Shown here one piece after another: positions 25,091 to 27,711 of a stretch of DNA of 27,711 bases. A program made the position numbers and the translations under genes. Within the stretch, counting starts at the first letter, position 1. Each line of letters begins with the position of its first letter. The stretch spans positions 1-27,711 of the forward strand of contig JAQUQP010000004.1 in assembly GCA_028716025.1 (NCBI GenBank), in the 5' to 3' direction. Under the pieces are notes generated by a model. That model saw nothing but the letters and a program-made list of their open reading frames with translations. It made no database searches and had not been told where the DNA came from. This DNA comes from a bacterium. Lineage in GTDB: Bacteria > UBA6262.

Positions 25091-26355
25091 GTTTTGGGCC
25101 CTTCACTCGTTTCTTTTTTCACTTTCAAAGTAATGATCCGCCGCCGATTGGTTTCCACTATTGTGAATTTCAGGTCCTTGTATTTTATCTCTTCATCTTT
25201 ACGCGGTACCCGTCCCAACAGGTCTACTACAAAGCCGCTGACCGTATTAAAATCCTCGCTCGGTAAATTAATCTTTAGTTTTTCATTAACTTCATAGATA
25301 TTCATTTTCCCGTCGATCTGGACAGACCCGTCGCCCATAGGCTCGACCCCCAGGTCTTCAATATCATATTCATCCAGGATATCGCCGACAATTTGCTCAA
25401 CCAGGTCTTCCATCGTGATCAAGCCGCTGGGCACGCCATATTCATCCACAACTACAGCCATATGCAAGCGGCCTTTCTGCATTTGCCGCAGAAGGTTGTT
25501 CACCTTTTGGGTTTCCGGCACAAAATAAGCCGGACGGATAAGGTCCTGGATCACGATCAGCTCATTACAGCGCCAGGCATTGAGCAGGTCCTTAACATGA
25601 ATAATGCCGATAATATTATCCAGGTTGCCTTGATAGATAGGGACGCGGGAATGTCCGGTTTCCACCACCAGGTCAATAAATTTCTCCTTTTCCAGAGTGA
25701 CATCCACACATTCCATATCTATCCGCGGGATCATAATATCCCGGGTCACCTTATCGCCAAACTCCAGTACCCCGTGAATCATGTCTTTTTGGTCCTTACC
25801 CAAGACTCCCTCTCGGACTCCTTCTGAAACCAGGAAGCGGATCTCTTCATCCTTATCGAAAAGTACATCTCGCTTGATATTACCACCTAGCAACTTGACC
25901 AGGGGATTAGTGATAAAGATCAAACCTTTGATCAACGGCGACAGCAAATAATGCACCAGAAGTATTACTTTTATGGTCCAAACAGCTACGACCTCCGGTA
26001 AATGCTTGGCAAAGGTCTTTGGAGTTATCTCTCCCAAAACCAGGATGACCACAGTTATGAGTATAGTAGCAATAACCGCTGCCCATACTTCTGAGATATG
26101 CAAGTTACTGGAAAAATGCACTGCCAAATAAGTGCTTAACGCGGCGGCAGCCAGATTAACTATTGTGTTACCGACCAGAATAGCAGCTAATATTTTATTA
26201 GGATGGTCCACCCATATCTGCAGGGATTTGACCTGTCTTTCTTCGATCAGGGTCTTGATCCTATATCGGTCCAGGCTGGTCAAGGCTGTCTCTGTAGCAG
26301 AAAAAAAGAAGCTGGCCAGTATCAAAACAGTTAAAATGATAAAGCTGATAAACAT
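25087..26355 (-). CDS. CNNM/CorC (HlyC/CorC) family transporter with CBS pair
   Basis: A 422-residue membrane protein. The N-terminal DUF21/CNNM domain (about residues 1-180) shows SATETALTSLDRYRI, LVGNTIVNLAAAA and LGEITPKTFAKHLPE, the conserved motifs around the ion site. Two CBS domains follow (about 200-330, with IMIPRIDMECV, HSRVPIYQGNLDNIIGIIHV and VVVDEYGVPSGLITMEDLVE). The CorC_HlyC C-terminal domain covers about 340-415 (EVNEKLKINLPSEDFNTVSG). Characterised members export Mg2+, often driven by Na+, with ATP-Mg sensing by the CBS pair. AAGGAG lies close upstream of the ATG. It overlaps the PRC gene by four bases and precedes an NRAMP gene, forming a probable metal-homeostasis set. Confidence 0.92.
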   Translation of the reverse strand: MFISFIILTVLILASFFFSATETALTSLDRYRIKTLIEERQVKSLQIWVDHPNKILAAILVGNTIVNLAAAALSTYLAVHFSSNLHISEVWAAVIATILITVVILVLGEITPKTFAKHLPEVVAVWTIKVILLVHYLLSPLIKGLIFITNPLVKLLGGNIKRDVLFDKDEEIRFLVSEGVREGVLGKDQKDMIHGVLEFGDKVTRDIMIPRIDMECVDVTLEKEKFIDLVVETGHSRVPIYQGNLDNIIGIIHVKDLLNAWRCNELIVIQDLIRPAYFVPETQKVNNLLRQMQKGRLHMAVVVDEYGVPSGLITMEDLVEQIVGDILDEYDIEDLGVEPMGDGSVQIDGKMNIYEVNEKLKINLPSEDFNTVSGFVVDLLGRVPRKDEEIKYKDLKFTIVETNRRRIITLKVKKETSEGPKT

Positions 26356-26382
26356 AGTGCTCCTTAATAAATTTCGTCTAGC

Positions 26383-26490
26383 GGTGTACGGTTACGAGGC
26401 GCGATTACGAATCTCGGTTGTCGGCTACGGTTACGATACCCGAAAAAGCATTAGATCTAATCGGGCTTCGTTACCGCTTACCGTATACCG
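26383..26490. repeat. CGGTTACGA-type imperfect palindromic element upstream of the CNNM gene
   Basis: The 140-base gap between DgkA-PAP2 and CNNM is filled by TACGGTTACGA (26387-26397 and again 26426-26436), related CGATTACGAATC words, and inverted versions on the right (TCGTTACC, TACCGTATACCG). The centre is the perfect 12-bp palindrome ATTAGATCTAAT (26450-26461), bordered by CCCGA on the left and CGGG on the right. It differs in sequence from the element at 24330-24480 but has the same design: short periodic words, inverted arms and a palindromic core. Confidence 0.6.
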
Positions 26491-26495
26491 AGCTT

Positions 26496-27203
26496 TCAGA
26501 ATGGATTCATCATTCGGAAAATAAACAGGGTAACGACCATGCCTAGTATTGCCCCACCGGCTACTTCCCACCAGGTATGAATCTTGGCCCTGACCCGGCT
26601 ATGCGCTACCATAAAAGCCAGCAAGAAAGCCAATAAGGTAATGAAACTGTTTTCTGTAGTTAGAGCGATAGCGGTACAAATAGTAAAAGCGACAGCGCTG
26701 TGCCCGCTGGGCATGCCTCCCCACAGCGGACGTCCTTTGCCAAAATAAGCCTTACCGATAATAACGAATATGAAAACAATGATCAAAGAAATGAACATGA
26801 TGTAATCAGGGACTTCCTTGATCTTAGAAATAAGCGGCACCAGGTTGTTGCCCAGGTAGCGCTTGCCAAAAATAAGATAGGCTACGATTAAAGCATTACC
26901 GGCAGTAAAAAAAACTGCCCCAGCCGCGATATCCTTGGCTACTTTAGCCGCAGGATGGTAGGTATCAGTGATCAGATTCACTAAAGCTTCAACCGCGGTA
27001 TTGAACATTTCTGCCAGCAATACCAGGACCACAGTAATAAAAAGCATGATCACTTCTATACGGTCCAGGCGAACAAACAAACTGAAAAACAAAACAAAAA
27101 GCGCTATCCCCAGGTGAATGCTCATATTACGTTGGGTTTTAGTTACGTAAGTAATACCTTCAATAGCGGCGTTAAAACTTTCCCAGATATCTTTTGATCT
27201 CAT
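26496..27203 (-). CDS. DgkA-PAP2 fusion: undecaprenol/diacylglycerol kinase plus phosphatase
   Basis: A 235-residue membrane protein with two enzymatic halves. Residues 1-115 form a DgkA-type small lipid kinase: SIHLGIALFVLFFSL, then EMFNTAVEALVNLI and HPAAKVAKDIAAGAVFF; the Asp usual after this E-x-x-N-T-x-x-E run is Asn here. Residues about 135-235 form a PAP2 phosphatase with K-x6-RP (GKAYFGKGRP), PSGHS and HSRVRAKIHTWWEVAGG, where the last acidic position is Glu. Such fusions would phosphorylate and dephosphorylate undecaprenol-type lipids or diacylglycerol in envelope lipid recycling (family knowledge). It starts eight bases after the ybeY stop with GGGG upstream. A repeat element follows it before the CNNM gene. 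Confidence 0.88.
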   Translation of the reverse strand: MRSKDIWESFNAAIEGITYVTKTQRNMSIHLGIALFVLFFSLFVRLDRIEVIMLFITVVLVLLAEMFNTAVEALVNLITDTYHPAAKVAKDIAAGAVFFTAGNALIVAYLIFGKRYLGNNLVPLISKIKEVPDYIMFISLIIVFIFVIIGKAYFGKGRPLWGGMPSGHSAVAFTICTAIALTTENSFITLLAFLLAFMVAHSRVRAKIHTWWEVAGGAILGMVVTLFIFRMMNPF

Positions 27204-27211
27204 TACTACCC

Positions 27212-27628
27212 CTACTTTGTTAATCCAAGTGCCACTAGTATTTTTTGTTCTTCCTGCCGCATTTTTTTCCGGGCTTGCGGCTTAAGGTCATCATACCCGA
27301 GCAGGTGCAGGATACCATGAGTCACCAAAAGCGCGATCTCCGCTATATAACTGTGCTGGTACTCCCTAGCCTGGTCCATAGCTGTATCCATACAAATAAA
27401 CACCTCACCAAGCAGCACTATCGGCAGATTGCTGGTAGTCTCGACCGGCGCGGCAATGACATCAGTGGCATACTTCCGGTTAAAGAATTTTTTATTCAAG
27501 CGGATCATTTCCGCGCTGTCTACAAAAAATACTGTCAGTTCATAATCCTTGTCCGGCGGCAGGTAATGACCGACAATATACTCAGCTATTTTACGCGCCA
27601 TCCTGCGGGGAACTCCTGGTTTTCTCAC
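27212..27628 (-). CDS. ybeY: Endoribonuclease YbeY (16S rRNA maturation), Asp variant of the zinc site
   Basis: A 138-residue protein. The zinc motif HGILHLLGYDD (His104, His108, Asp114) replaces the common third His with Asp; TDVIAAP stands where TDVLSFP is usual, and LGEVFICMDTA matches the family's LGDI-x-I-x-x-x-x-A strand. YbeY takes part in 16S rRNA 3' processing and ribosome quality control. I prefer the GTG at 27628 because it overlaps the upstream stop codon (GTGA), suggesting coupling; an ATG at 27601 with AGGAG upstream would give 129 residues. It follows a 7TM-HD gene and precedes DgkA-PAP2, a very common neighbourhood for ybeY. Confidence 0.92.
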   Translation of the reverse strand: MRKPGVPRRMARKIAEYIVGHYLPPDKDYELTVFFVDSAEMIRLNKKFFNRKYATDVIAAPVETTSNLPIVLLGEVFICMDTAMDQAREYQHSYIAEIALLVTHGILHLLGYDDLKPQARKKMRQEEQKILVALGLTK

Positions 27629-27711
27629 TTGCGTTTATCCTCTGCCGGATAATCTACCCGGTTATGGAACATACCGCTGAGCACATGGCAGAATTGTTCA
27701 TTGATCGTATG
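27625..27711 (-). CDS. C-terminus of a 7TM-HD (PgpH-like) phosphohydrolase, partial
   Basis: Only 28 codons and the stop lie in the window; the gene continues beyond the right edge. The visible end reads INEQFCHVLSGMFHNRVDYP then a charged tail. This fits the last helix of 7TM-HD proteins such as PgpH, which typically end with F-x-x-x-L-x-x-x-x-H-x-R-I-x-YP and degrade cyclic di-AMP. The stop codon overlaps the ybeY GTG. The position directly before ybeY is also where such genes usually sit. With so few residues visible the assignment rests on the tail motif and the gene order. Confidence 0.7.
   Translation of the reverse strand, partial: HTINEQFCHVLSGMFHNRVDYPAEDKRK

Overview
The window (27.7 kb, GC in the mid-40s percent by eye) looks like chromosomal DNA of a diderm, uncultivated-type bacterium. 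The outer-membrane genes (an Omp85/TamA-like barrel, TamB, a PorV/PorQ-family barrel) show a Gram-negative envelope. The run from a 7TM-HD hydrolase through ybeY, DgkA-PAP2, CNNM, NRAMP, recO, glyQ, glyS and ppdK recalls gene orders I associate with candidate phyla such as Omnitrophota or Margulisbacteria. That placement is recollection, not proof. Almost every gene is on the minus strand; only one exported-protein gene (9324-10202) is on the plus strand.

Layout, left to right. Positions 1-92 are an anomalous high-GC scrap that reads as part of a foreign BamA POTRA domain, probably a contig-end chimera or remnant. Next is a minus-strand unit of a 2091-residue secreted multi-domain protein (1250-7525) followed by a PorV/PorQ-like outer-membrane protein (264-1187) and an intrinsic terminator. 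The giant gene has its own promoter and a structured leader of about 200 nt that ends in a terminator-like hairpin just before the ribosome binding site. Upstream are a radical SAM/SPASM protein and a YacP-type NYN ribonuclease (7780-9229), the former apparently with almost no 5' leader. Divergent from them is an unrecognised exported protein. After a shared bidirectional terminator come a 109-residue orphan and a tamA-tamB pair (10722-16224).

The right part holds ppdK (pyruvate phosphate dikinase) with a strong promoter, a palindromic operator-like site on the -35 box and a terminator-like leader hairpin. Upstream of it is a long collinear minus-strand cluster: 7TM-HD phosphohydrolase (C-terminus only), ybeY, DgkA-PAP2 fusion, CNNM/CorC, a PRC-barrel protein, an atypical NRAMP transporter, recO, glyQ and glyS. 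CNNM, PRC and NRAMP together look like a divalent-metal, probably Mg2+, homeostasis module.

The gene-free gaps are short (none exceeds about 260 bases) but not empty. Several carry AT-rich or short-period imperfect palindromes of different sequence (1211-1249, 10207-10305, 14360-14405, 19112-19131, 24330-24480, 26383-26490), which look like dispersed intergenic repeat elements. I saw no CRISPR array, tRNA, rRNA, transposase or phage gene.
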